Origin: Acidobacteriota bacterium
GTDB lineage: Bacteria; Acidobacteriota; Thermoanaerobaculia; Thermoanaerobaculales; Thermoanaerobaculaceae
Assembly (NCBI GenBank): GCA_004298115.1
Contig: SCRJ01000170.1
Location: 1 to 57,919 of the forward strand
DNA: 57,919 nucleotides
Direction of reading: 5' to 3'
Shown here: positions 28,871 to 36,282 of the stretch, in pieces
Layout of the letters: each line of letters opens with the position of its first letter
Position numbering within the stretch: the first letter of the stretch is position 1
The notes under the pieces: generated by a model
The model's database searches: none
The model's input: the letters and a program-made list of their open reading frames with translations, nothing else
Told to the model about the DNA's origin: nothing
Position numbers and translations under genes: made by a program

Positions 28871-29094
28871 CCGGCGACGTTCCCAGGGGCGCACTCGTTT
28901 CGGCGCTGATCCCGGCGTTGGCCCTCGTCGCCGGACTGCCGTTCGTGAACCGGATCGAGCCGGTGGTGCTCGGACTGCCGTTCCTGCTCTTTTGGATTCT
29001 CGGCTGGGTTCTCCTCACGCCGGTGTTCCTGGCCGTCGCCTACGTCCTCGCCCGCGCGGCGGCCGCCCGCGCCGCGGGCGGAGCCGGCCGGTGA
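28867..29094 (+). CDS. DUF3311 small membrane protein
   Basis: A 75-aa protein with two hydrophobic helices (LVSALIPALALVAGLPFVNRIEPVVLGLPFLLFWILGWVLLTPVFLAVAY), matching DUF3311. This family is nearly always encoded directly before a sodium:solute symporter and is thought to be its accessory subunit. That is the arrangement here: the stop overlaps the symporter's GTG start (GTGA). The start GTG 28867 has no ribosome site and lies 7 bases after TATCAT, so it may be leaderless. Alternative upstream starts add a polar N-terminus and are less likely. Confidence 0.8.
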   Translation: MAGDVPRGALVSALIPALALVAGLPFVNRIEPVVLGLPFLLFWILGWVLLTPVFLAVAYVLARAAAARAAGGAGR

Positions 29095-30539
29095 CGACGC
29101 CGCTGCTCGTCATCGTGGCGTTCGTTCTCGTCGCGGCGGCGGTCGGCGTCGTCGGCCGCGGCCGCGGCGAGATGAACATCGAGCGCTGGGCCGTCGGCGG
29201 CCGGCGGTTCGGCGTGGTGCTGGTCTGGCTGCTCACCGCCGGCGAGATCTACACGACCTTCACGTTCCTGGGCGCGAGCGGCTGGGCCTATTCGCGCGGC
29301 GCGCCGGCGTTCTACATCCTCGCCTACGGCACGATCGGCTACATCATCTCGTTCTTCCTGCTCCCGCCGGTGTGGCGCATGGCCAAACGCCTCGGCCTGC
29401 ACACGCAACCCGACTTCTTCCTGGCCCGCTACGACAGCCCGGCGCTCGCCACCCTGGTGGTGGTGATCGGGGTCGTTTCGATCGTGCCCTATCTGCAGCT
29501 TCAGCTCGCGGGGCTGGGCATGATCGTCGAGATCGCCAGCGCCGGCGCGGTCTCCTCGAGCGTCGCGATCGTCGTCGCGTTCGCGGTCACCTGCGTGTTC
29601 GTCTACACCAGCGGGATCAAGGGCATCGCGTGGGTGTCGATCATCAAGGACGTAGCGATGATCGTGGCCGTCGCGGTGATCGGGATCGGGCTGCCGGCGA
29701 TGTATTTCGGCGGCGTGGGCAAGATGCTCGCCGAGCTGATCCGCCAGCATCCCGCCCACCTCACGTTCCCGGGCGGGACGACGACGATGGGCGCCGGCTG
29801 GGTGGTCAGCACCGTTCTGCTCACCGGCATGGGCTTCTACTGCTGGCCGCACACGTTCGCGTCGGCGTTCTCCGCGAAGGACGACCGCACGCTGCGACGC
29901 AACGCCGTGATCATGCCGCTCTACCAGCTGCCGGTCCTGCTCGTCTTCTTCGTCGGCTTCACCGCGCTCCTGGTGATGCCGGGGCTGGCCAACCCGGATA
30001 CCGCGCTGCTGGCGCTCGTCAACCGCAGTTACCCGGGGTGGTTCGCCGGGTTCGTGGGGGGCGCCGGCGCGGTCACGGCGATGGTACCCGCGGCGATGCT
30101 CCTGCTCGGGGCGTCGACGCTGGTGGCGAAGAACCTCTACCGGCCGTTGCGGCGCGGCGCCGTCAGCGAGCAGCATCTGATGCGCGCGTCGCGCGGCTTC
30201 ATGCTGGTCATCGCCGTGACGGCGCTGGCGCTCGCGCTCTGGTCGCCGCACGAGTTGGTCAAACTGCTGATCTTCGGCTACGACGGAATTGCGCAGCTCT
30301 TCCCCGGCATCGCGCTCGGCGTCTTCGTCCGCCGCGCCACGGCCCGCCCTGTCATCCTCGGGCTGGTCGCCGGGTTTGCGGTCGTGGTCGGCCTCATCTG
30401 GAGCGGGAACGACCCGTTCCTGGGTCTGAACGCCGGGTTCGTGGGGCTCGCCGTCAACGCGGCGGTCACCCTCGTCGCGATGGCGGTCGGCAGCGCCGGG
30501 GAGCCGGCCGGCGCGCACGTTCCCGGAACGCAGTGCTGA
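29091..30539 (+). CDS. Sodium:solute symporter
   Basis: The 482-aa protein has about 13 membrane helices. WAVGGRRFGVVLVWLLTAGEIYTTFTFLGASGWAYSRGAPAFYILAYG is the SSS-family start (helices 1-3) with the GG in the unwound region, and KDVAMIVAVAVIG is part of the sixth to seventh helix. The family imports sugars, amino acids, organic acids or vitamins with sodium. Coupling by GTGA overlap to DUF3311 and the downstream M20 hydrolase suggests a peptide-like or acylated amino acid substrate, which is inference. Confidence 0.9.
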   Translation: MTTPLLVIVAFVLVAAAVGVVGRGRGEMNIERWAVGGRRFGVVLVWLLTAGEIYTTFTFLGASGWAYSRGAPAFYILAYGTIGYIISFFLLPPVWRMAKRLGLHTQPDFFLARYDSPALATLVVVIGVVSIVPYLQLQLAGLGMIVEIASAGAVSSSVAIVVAFAVTCVFVYTSGIKGIAWVSIIKDVAMIVAVAVIGIGLPAMYFGGVGKMLAELIRQHPAHLTFPGGTTTMGAGWVVSTVLLTGMGFYCWPHTFASAFSAKDDRTLRRNAVIMPLYQLPVLLVFFVGFTALLVMPGLANPDTALLALVNRSYPGWFAGFVGGAGAVTAMVPAAMLLLGASTLVAKNLYRPLRRGAVSEQHLMRASRGFMLVIAVTALALALWSPHELVKLLIFGYDGIAQLFPGIALGVFVRRATARPVILGLVAGFAVVVGLIWSGNDPFLGLNAGFVGLAVNAAVTLVAMAVGSAGEPAGAHVPGTQC

Positions 30540-30565
30540 GCACGCCGTCGCGGGAGGAGCGAACC

Positions 30566-31729
30566 ATGGGCAACCTCGCAGCCGAAATCGATCCGATGGC
30601 CGGCACGCTGGTGGAGTGGCGGCGCGATTTCCACCGCCACCCGGAGCTTGCGTTCGAGGAGCGGCGCACGTCGGCCGTGGTCCGAGCGTTCCTCGAGTCC
30701 CTGGGGATCGAGGTCCGAGCCTGCGGCCGCACCGGGCTGCGCGGCGTCCTCCGCGGCGGACGGCCGGGCCGAACCGTGGCGCTGCGGGCCGACATGGACG
30801 CGCTGCCGGTGGCCGAGATCGCCGATCACGACTACGCCTCCGAAAACCCCGGCGTCATGCACGCGTGCGGCCACGACGGCCACATGGCGATCCTGATGGG
30901 GGCCGCCAAGGTGCTGGCCTCCCGGCGGCCCACGCTTCCCGGGACCGTCGTGTTCCTCTTCCAACCGGCCGAGGAGAACCCGCCGGGCGGCGCGGCATTG
31001 ATGATCGAAGAAGGCGCCCTCGAGGGCGTCGAGAGCATCTTCGGGCTCCACCTCTGGCAGCCGCTGCCGACCGGCGTCGTCGGCCTGCGCGCCGGCGCGT
31101 CGATGGCCCAGGCCGACGATTTCGAGGTGGTCGTCCGCGGGCGCGGCGGCCACGCCTCGCAGCCGGACCTCACCGTCGACCCCGTCGTGGTCGCGTCCCA
31201 CGTCGTCGTCGCCGCGCAGACGATCGTCAGCCGGTTTACCGATCCTCGCCAACCCGTCGTCGTCTCGTTCACGACGGTGCACGGCGGCCGGATCCACAAC
31301 ATCATCCCGGACGAGGTCACGATGACCGGCACGGTGCGGACGCTCGACCCGGCAACGCAGCTCGCCGTCAGACAACGCCTCGGCGAACTCTCCGAGGCGA
31401 CGTGCCGGCTGTTCGGCGCGACCGCCGCGTTCACCTACAAGGAGGGCTACCCGCCGGTCATCAACGACGCCGCTTCGGTCGACCTCGTGCGCCGCGCGGC
31501 CGCGCTGGAGCTGGGCGGCGACGCCGTCAGGACCATTGCGCCGGCCATGGGCGGGGAGGATTTCGCCTACTACCTGCAGCGCGTCCCCGGAGCGTTCGCG
31601 CTGCTGGGGATGGGCGACGACCGACCCCACCCTCACCACAACGCCCGCTTCGACATCGACGAGACCATGCTGCCGGTCGGCGTGCGGCTGATGACGGCGG
31701 TGGCGCTCGAGATGCTGCAGCCGGCGTGA
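30566..31729 (+). CDS. M20D family amidohydrolase (hippurate/N-acyl-amino-acid hydrolase type)
   Basis: Zinc-dependent hydrolase of N-acyl amino acids, 387 aa. HRHPELAFEE (residues 23-32), LRADMDALP (73-81), MHACGHDGHMA (Cys101, His103, His106) and MGGEDFAYY carry the metal ligands and catalytic acid of the M20D group. GGGAGGAGC lies a few bases before ATG 30566. With the symporter 26 bases upstream, an uptake-and-hydrolysis pair is plausible. It is not LysK: the M20D pattern (HPEL, CGHDGHMA) differs from the LysK/ArgE group, though a remote role in the lysine pathway cannot be excluded. Confidence 0.9.
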   Translation: MGNLAAEIDPMAGTLVEWRRDFHRHPELAFEERRTSAVVRAFLESLGIEVRACGRTGLRGVLRGGRPGRTVALRADMDALPVAEIADHDYASENPGVMHACGHDGHMAILMGAAKVLASRRPTLPGTVVFLFQPAEENPPGGAALMIEEGALEGVESIFGLHLWQPLPTGVVGLRAGASMAQADDFEVVVRGRGGHASQPDLTVDPVVVASHVVVAAQTIVSRFTDPRQPVVVSFTTVHGGRIHNIIPDEVTMTGTVRTLDPATQLAVRQRLGELSEATCRLFGATAAFTYKEGYPPVINDAASVDLVRRAAALELGGDAVRTIAPAMGGEDFAYYLQRVPGAFALLGMGDDRPHPHHNARFDIDETMLPVGVRLMTAVALEMLQPA

Positions 31730-31890
31730 CCGCCGCCCGGCGCTCGCGCACCTCCAGCCGCCCGGAGCGCGCCGACGTAACCCCGCACGCCTGACGTTCG
31801 GACCGGCCCCGGAGGCACCCGCGGGGGTCGCGGGGGATCCGTCCGCGGCCCCGGACGTCGGCGCGGAACGATCCGTGGCATATTGAGAAC

Positions 31891-32883
31891 GTGGCGATTC
31901 CGACGGAACCTCTGCCGGCGTGGGCGCGGGACCGGGCGGCCGAGCTGACGGGCCGATCGTTGCCGGAGTCGTCTCGCGTCATCCGGGACACCTCCGAGTT
32001 CATGGCCATCGACCGCGATTGCGTCGTCGGGCTCGGCGGGGAGCTGTTCCTGGTCACGGGCACCGAGCGGGAGCAGCGTTTCGGTCTCGCAGGCGAGCCC
32101 AAGTTCTGGGTCAAGCGCGCGCTCGCTCTGGGAAGCGGGTCCCGGCACATCCTCAAGATGGTGTTCCACGAGCGTTTCCGGGCCTGCATCGGCGAGCTCG
32201 AGGTCGTTTGCGTGCGGAGCGCCGAGAAGGAGGCTGCCGTTCTCGATCTGGTGCGCGGCGACCCTCGCTACATGAGCGGGCGCTCGGTGCGCGACGAGCG
32301 GGGCAACCTGGTCCGCGTCATCGACGTCATCGAGGGCGAGACCTTCCTCTCGCGGATCCTGGGCCTGCCGCTCGGCCACCAGGCGTATATCGAGTCGGTG
32401 TTCCCGGGCGTGCTCGCGGCGATCGCCGAGAGCCTGCTCGCGATCGAGCGGCTGCACCGGAGCGGCTTGACCCACGGGGACATCCGCAACGACCACATCT
32501 TCGTCGAGGAGGGGAGCGCGCGGCTCCGGTGGATCGACTTCGACCTCGACCAGGACACGCCCGCGTACGACGTCTGGAGCGTCGGCAACCTGCTGCACTG
32601 CGTCGTGGCCAAGGGGTTCGTCACCTTCCAGGACGCGTTCGAGCAGCGGCCCGATCTCGCCACGGTCCTGCGGGAGGGCGATGCGAGCGTGTTCTTCCCC
32701 TTCCGGGTGATGAACCTGGGCAAGGTGTTCCCCTACATCCCCGACGCGCTCGCACGGGTCCTCGAGCGCTTCGCGGTCTCCGGGACGGTCCGCTACGATC
32801 GTGTCGGCCAGGTGGCGGAGGACCTTGGCGCGTGCGCATCGTCGCTCCGGCGGCCCGGGGACACGACGTTGTTTCGGGTGTGA
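31891..32883 (+). CDS. Protein-kinase-like fold protein (lipopolysaccharide-kinase-like)
   Basis: The 330-aa product shows a kinase catalytic core: LTHGDIRNDHIF is the HxDxxxxN catalytic loop, with Asp and Asn present, and RWIDFDLDQ is the metal-binding DFG-equivalent. An N-terminal lobe precedes it, with an FWVKRAL that could supply the ATP lysine. The glycine-rich loop is unclear, as in LPS kinases, RIO and APH families. The substrate could be a sugar or protein. GTG 31891 follows a TATTGA/CATATT AT-rich patch with no ribosome site. It faces the 5'-nucleotidase across a 166-base convergent gap. Confidence 0.7.
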   Translation: MAIPTEPLPAWARDRAAELTGRSLPESSRVIRDTSEFMAIDRDCVVGLGGELFLVTGTEREQRFGLAGEPKFWVKRALALGSGSRHILKMVFHERFRACIGELEVVCVRSAEKEAAVLDLVRGDPRYMSGRSVRDERGNLVRVIDVIEGETFLSRILGLPLGHQAYIESVFPGVLAAIAESLLAIERLHRSGLTHGDIRNDHIFVEEGSARLRWIDFDLDQDTPAYDVWSVGNLLHCVVAKGFVTFQDAFEQRPDLATVLREGDASVFFPFRVMNLGKVFPYIPDALARVLERFAVSGTVRYDRVGQVAEDLGACASSLRRPGDTTLFRV

Positions 32884-33027
32884 GAGCACCGCGACTCCCG
32901 GTGGCGCAGGGGAACACGCGCCGCCGGGCCGACGCGGTCCGGCTCGGGACGGAGGCACATCGGCTCGAATCGGAGCGTGGGGGCGCCGGGCGAGCTCACA
33001 CCCGTCCGGCGCCCCGACACGTTCACG

Positions 33028-33045
33028 GCCCGGCAAGAGCCGGGC
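33028..33045. terminator. Convergent-gene hairpin
   Basis: Perfect 7-bp stem GCCCGGC/GCCGGGC with an AAGA loop, 5 bases beyond the stop of the minus-strand 5'-nucleotidase and in the gap facing the kinase-like gene. A bidirectional terminator is likely, although U-runs are absent. Confidence 0.45.
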
Positions 33046-33049
33046 TCAG

Positions 33050-34741
33050 CTACCGCTCTTTGTGCCGGCGGACGCTGACGTCCACGATCCTTCCCTCCGG
33101 CCTGACGTCCACCCGGTGGAGCGACACCACGTGGTCCTTCAGCACGTCGTACTCGAGATCCGGCAGGCTCTTCAGCTCCGACACCTCGACGCCCATCATC
33201 GGCAACAGCGCGGCGATCGCCTCGTTCACGGTCACCGAGTAGAGGCGATCGGGGTCGAGAGGCTGCCCGTGCACGCGGACCGACTGCACCAGCACGCGGG
33301 CGCCGGCGTCGGCCCTCGGGTCGTACGCGAAGCTCATGCCCGAGACCTGGAGGAAGAAGTCCTCGTTGACCCCGAGGTAGGCAAGCCCAATCTCGAGGCT
33401 CTTGATCAGCTCGGCGCCCGCGATGCGGAACGTCGCGATCTTGAGGCCGAGGCCGGTCGCGGGGTCGTAGCCGTAGGACACCGGCCGGAAGAGGTCGATG
33501 CCGACGATGGGTCCCTTGAAGATCCCCTCCGAGATGAGGCCGTTGGCGGTGATCGCGATGTCGGTGCCGGTCTCGGCGCGCAGCGCGTCGGTGATGAGGT
33601 CGCCCATCGCGCTGTCGCGCTCCGGCCGCCGCGGCTCGGTCACCATCTCGAGGTCGCGGACGGCGGTGGCGAGTCTGAGGTCATAGACGTCGCCGCAGGA
33701 GGCGACGATGCCCTGCTTGAGCTCGTCCACGACGGCCTGGACCTGCGGCAGCGGCCGCACCCGCTCGTCCACCGGCAGCAGCCGGTAGCTCGCGACCTTC
33801 ACCCCCCCGGCGTCGACGGTGAAGCGCAGCCGCCCGACGTACTCGTAGTGCGACCCCGCCTGCAGGATCAGGGTCGGCTTCCCCTCGGGATTGGTCACCA
33901 CCTCAGGCCGCCCGAACACGTAATGGTCGTGGCCGCCGACGATGATGTCGATGCCGGGGACGCTGGCGGCGATCGCCCGATCGTAGAGCGCCCCGAGGTG
34001 GGACAGGCAGATCACGACTTCCGCACCGTTGGTTCGGAGCTCCGCGGCCTGCTGCGCCGCGATCCCCATCAGCACGGCCGGGTCGGGGGTACCCAGGATC
34101 TTCACCGGCGCCGGCATGTTCATCACGTCGTCAGGGACGGTCATGCCGAAGATGCCGATCGCCACGCCTCCTACCTCCTTGATCATGCTGGGCCGGATCC
34201 AGGTCGCGAGCGCCGGATAGCCGGAGAGGTCGAGGTTCGCCGACAGCAGCGGCAGCGTGCCGTCGCCGTACGCCGCCGCGAGCGCGCCGGCGAGCACGTC
34301 CGGCCCCAAGTCGAACTCGTGGTTGCCGACCGCCATTGCGTCGAACCCGAGTTGCTGCATCAGTTTCAGCTCGGGCACCCCGAAGTACTGGTTGAAGAAG
34401 AGGTCGCCGTGGAAGACGTCGCCGGCGTGCAGGAGGAGCACGTTGGGCTCCGACGCGCGCACCGCGGCGATCACGCTCGCGGCCTTCGCCATCCCGCCGA
34501 CCGTGCCTTCGAGGTGCCGGTCCTTGGGCCCCCAGGCGTCGAGGTGCGAGTGGGTGTCGTTGACGTGGAGCAGGGTGATCGTGGCCGGCCTGGCTTCGAG
34601 CGCCGGGCAGGTCCCGAGGCACGCCACCGCCGCGATCACCATCGCAAGACAGGAGACGATCCGCCGGAGCCGGCCGGCCGCCCGCCGGTTTCGCCCCACC
34701 GCATCGTCACGGTTCCTACGGCGGCTGCATTGCGTGTTCAT
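33050..34741 (-). CDS. 5'-nucleotidase / UshA-family metallophosphatase, exported
   Basis: The 563-aa product has a basic N-terminus and export helix, then the metallophosphoesterase signature: LLHVNDTHSHLD, GGMAKAASVI, LLHAGDVFHGDLFF, AVGNHEFDLG and GGHDHYVF (the ligands Asp, His, Asp, Asn, His, His). The C-terminal 5'-nucleotidase domain follows (DSAMGDLITDALRAETGTDIAI, IDLFRPVSYG). It hydrolyses nucleotides or UDP-sugars in the periplasm. AAGGAGGG lies 9 bases before ATG 34741. It is the last of four genes transcribed in one direction from 36068. Confidence 0.92.
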   Translation of the reverse strand: MNTQCSRRRNRDDAVGRNRRAAGRLRRIVSCLAMVIAAVACLGTCPALEARPATITLLHVNDTHSHLDAWGPKDRHLEGTVGGMAKAASVIAAVRASEPNVLLLHAGDVFHGDLFFNQYFGVPELKLMQQLGFDAMAVGNHEFDLGPDVLAGALAAAYGDGTLPLLSANLDLSGYPALATWIRPSMIKEVGGVAIGIFGMTVPDDVMNMPAPVKILGTPDPAVLMGIAAQQAAELRTNGAEVVICLSHLGALYDRAIAASVPGIDIIVGGHDHYVFGRPEVVTNPEGKPTLILQAGSHYEYVGRLRFTVDAGGVKVASYRLLPVDERVRPLPQVQAVVDELKQGIVASCGDVYDLRLATAVRDLEMVTEPRRPERDSAMGDLITDALRAETGTDIAITANGLISEGIFKGPIVGIDLFRPVSYGYDPATGLGLKIATFRIAGAELIKSLEIGLAYLGVNEDFFLQVSGMSFAYDPRADAGARVLVQSVRVHGQPLDPDRLYSVTVNEAIAALLPMMGVEVSELKSLPDLEYDVLKDHVVSLHRVDVRPEGRIVDVSVRRHKER

Positions 34742-34829
34742 CGTCCGTACCCTCCTTGGTCTCGGTACACAGCGCTGTTGGACTGCGACTCCCGTTCGCG
34801 ACCGGTCCTGTCCCTGCGACCGGAAGCGA

Positions 34830-35345
34830 TCAGAGGAAGAACGAGATCCCGAGTGCCATGCCGGCGCTGTTCCGGGCGGCTCCCGCATATTGGCTCGTGC
34901 TCCGCCGGTAGAACGCCGTGATGTTCACCGCGACGGACGGGACGGGCAGCAGGCGGACCCCCGCATCGGCTTCCGCCCGGTCGCGAAAGAGGTCGTAGTC
35001 GCCCAACGCCCGTTCGAAACGAAAACCGACGAACGGCACCTGAGCCGGGGCTTTCGTGACGAAGTTGTACCGGTAGAACGCGCCGAACGACCCACCGGTG
35101 AGCGAGTCCGATCCGACGCTGAACTGGTACAGGCCCAACGTGGGTCCGACCTCGTCGTGCTCGGTCAGCATGAACCCGAGCTCCGCGGTGAGCTGGAGCA
35201 TGTTTCCGGACCCGCTCACGCTCTCGAAGGTCCCCGAGAACGACAACTCGCGCGTGCCGGCCTCGAGCCCGGCGCCGAGTGCGGGCACCCCTGACACGAT
35301 CGCCGCCGCAACGGCGAACGCCGCGATCCGCACAACGCCTCTCAT
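34830..35345 (-). CDS. Small outer-membrane beta-barrel protein
   Basis: The 171-aa product has a signal peptide (MRGVVRIAAFAVAAAIVSGVPALG). Strands suited to an 8-stranded barrel follow (LSFSGTFESVSGSGNMLQLTAELGFML, GAFYRYNFV, VPFVGFRFERAL, VNITAFYRRS) and it ends with a terminal aromatic FFL, the outer-membrane insertion signature. The family is not recognised. AGGGGG precedes ATG 35345, whose ATGA overlaps the stop of the 40-aa gene upstream. It is 88 bases before the 5'-nucleotidase. Confidence 0.75.
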   Translation of the reverse strand: MRGVVRIAAFAVAAAIVSGVPALGAGLEAGTRELSFSGTFESVSGSGNMLQLTAELGFMLTEHDEVGPTLGLYQFSVGSDSLTGGSFGAFYRYNFVTKAPAQVPFVGFRFERALGDYDLFRDRAEADAGVRLLPVPSVAVNITAFYRRSTSQYAGAARNSAGMALGISFFL

Positions 35346-35464
35346 CTCGCACCCCCTTGCGCTACGCGTCCTCGTCCCTGGCTCCGCTGCACCGGCGGGA
35401 CCAGCGCCATGACCAGTACCGCGACCGCCACCGTGAGAACCGCCAGGACCGCCGTTGCGCTCAT
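35342..35464 (-). CDS. 40-aa single-helix membrane peptide
   Basis: MSATAVLAVLTVAVAVLVMALV forms one membrane helix, followed by a basic tail (RSQGRGRVAQGG). The ATG at 35464 has a strong ribosome site (AGGGAGGA, 5 bases spacing), and the TGA overlaps the next gene's ATG (ATGA), so it is translationally coupled to the barrel gene. It is too short for most gene finders. The family is unknown; KdpF-like accessory peptides look similar, but no transporter is adjacent. Confidence 0.55.
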   Translation of the reverse strand: MSATAVLAVLTVAVAVLVMALVPPVQRSQGRGRVAQGGAR

Positions 35465-35525
35465 CGTGTCCTCCCTTCTCGCGCTCGTTCGGAACCGTTC
35501 CCACGCGGGTTGCCGGCGCCCGCGG

Positions 35526-36068
35526 TCAATGGCCCCAACCCCCGGCGAGCGGGCGCCAGGCCTCCATCGCCTCGTGGCCCAGGAAGTACGCCATGCCGAC
35601 CACGACCGCGGCCCCGATCACGACCTTGACCCAGCCGTTGTAGGCGTCGGCGAGCACCACGTCGGCCATCGCCGTCTCGTTGGCGCGGATCGCGAACTTC
35701 CCTCTGTATTTGAATGGGAACGCCTGGGCCGTGCCCTGGTCGTCGAGCCAGCGGTTGACCTGCAGCTCATAGGTACCGGGCGGGAGGTCGGACGCCGTCC
35801 AGCGGGACTCCGTCTCCTCGCGCACGAGCTTCTTGGCCGCGCCTTCGACCCGGTAGAGCTCGCTGACGACGCGCAGGCGCGGGCTGAGCTCGCGCCGCCT
35901 CTCCGACCTGTCTTCGAACACCCGCACCAGCAGCCGCCCGGTCCCTTCCCCCCTGCCCGCCACGGCCGACCGCTGGAGGTGGAGCTCGGTCGCGCAGCCG
36001 AGGCACCACGGCGCCAGCGCGGCCAGCAACGCCGCACTCACGAACCTGCTCGGGATCCGACCTCGCAT
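35526..36068 (-). CDS. Putative lipoprotein of unknown function
   Basis: The 180-aa product has a lipoprotein signal (RFVSAALLAALAPWCLGCATE) with a lipobox LGC placing the modified cysteine at about residue 25. The middle region reads as beta strands (LLVRVFEDRSERR, LSPRLRVVSELYRVEG, WTASDLPPGTYELQVNRWLD), like a prealbumin-like or carboxypeptidase-regulatory domain. A hydrophobic C-terminal helix follows (VKVVIGAAVVVGMAYFLG). AAAGGAGGTC lies 7 bases before ATG 36068, the strongest ribosome site nearby. It is the first gene of the four-gene envelope operon and is divergent from the CadC-like regulator. Confidence 0.7.
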   Translation of the reverse strand: MRGRIPSRFVSAALLAALAPWCLGCATELHLQRSAVAGRGEGTGRLLVRVFEDRSERRRELSPRLRVVSELYRVEGAAKKLVREETESRWTASDLPPGTYELQVNRWLDDQGTAQAFPFKYRGKFAIRANETAMADVVLADAYNGWVKVVIGAAVVVGMAYFLGHEAMEAWRPLAGGWGH

Positions 36069-36238
36069 CGCCGACCTCCTTTCATCCCAGCCCCACGCAC
36101 GCCGCCGAGTCGTCCGTCATCCAGGTTCGTCTCCGGCCGGAGGGATGTCCTGATGGGGGACTCACGCGCAGGTGAAGGTTCGGCAACGTTGGGGCAACGC
36201 TCGGAACCGCGGGCTCAATCGCGAAATCGTTTATTTGG

Positions 36239-36267
36239 TTGCAAATGAACACTTGCAGCGGTATTCT
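36239..36267 (+). promoter_or_regulatory. Promoter of the CadC-like regulator
   Basis: A -35 TTGCAA (36239-36244) and -10 TATTCT (36262-36267) with 17 bases between, in an AT-rich patch unlike the surroundings. The predicted start of transcription is about 9 bases before ATG 36283, leaving no room for a ribosome site. Confidence 0.6.
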
Positions 36268-36282
36268 GACCAGAGCATCGAC

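Noticed and set aside
30566-31729. M20 hydrolase as the missing LysK
   Set aside because: Motifs are of the M20D hippurate-hydrolase type, and it is 8 kb away in a transporter operon; kept only as a remote possibility.
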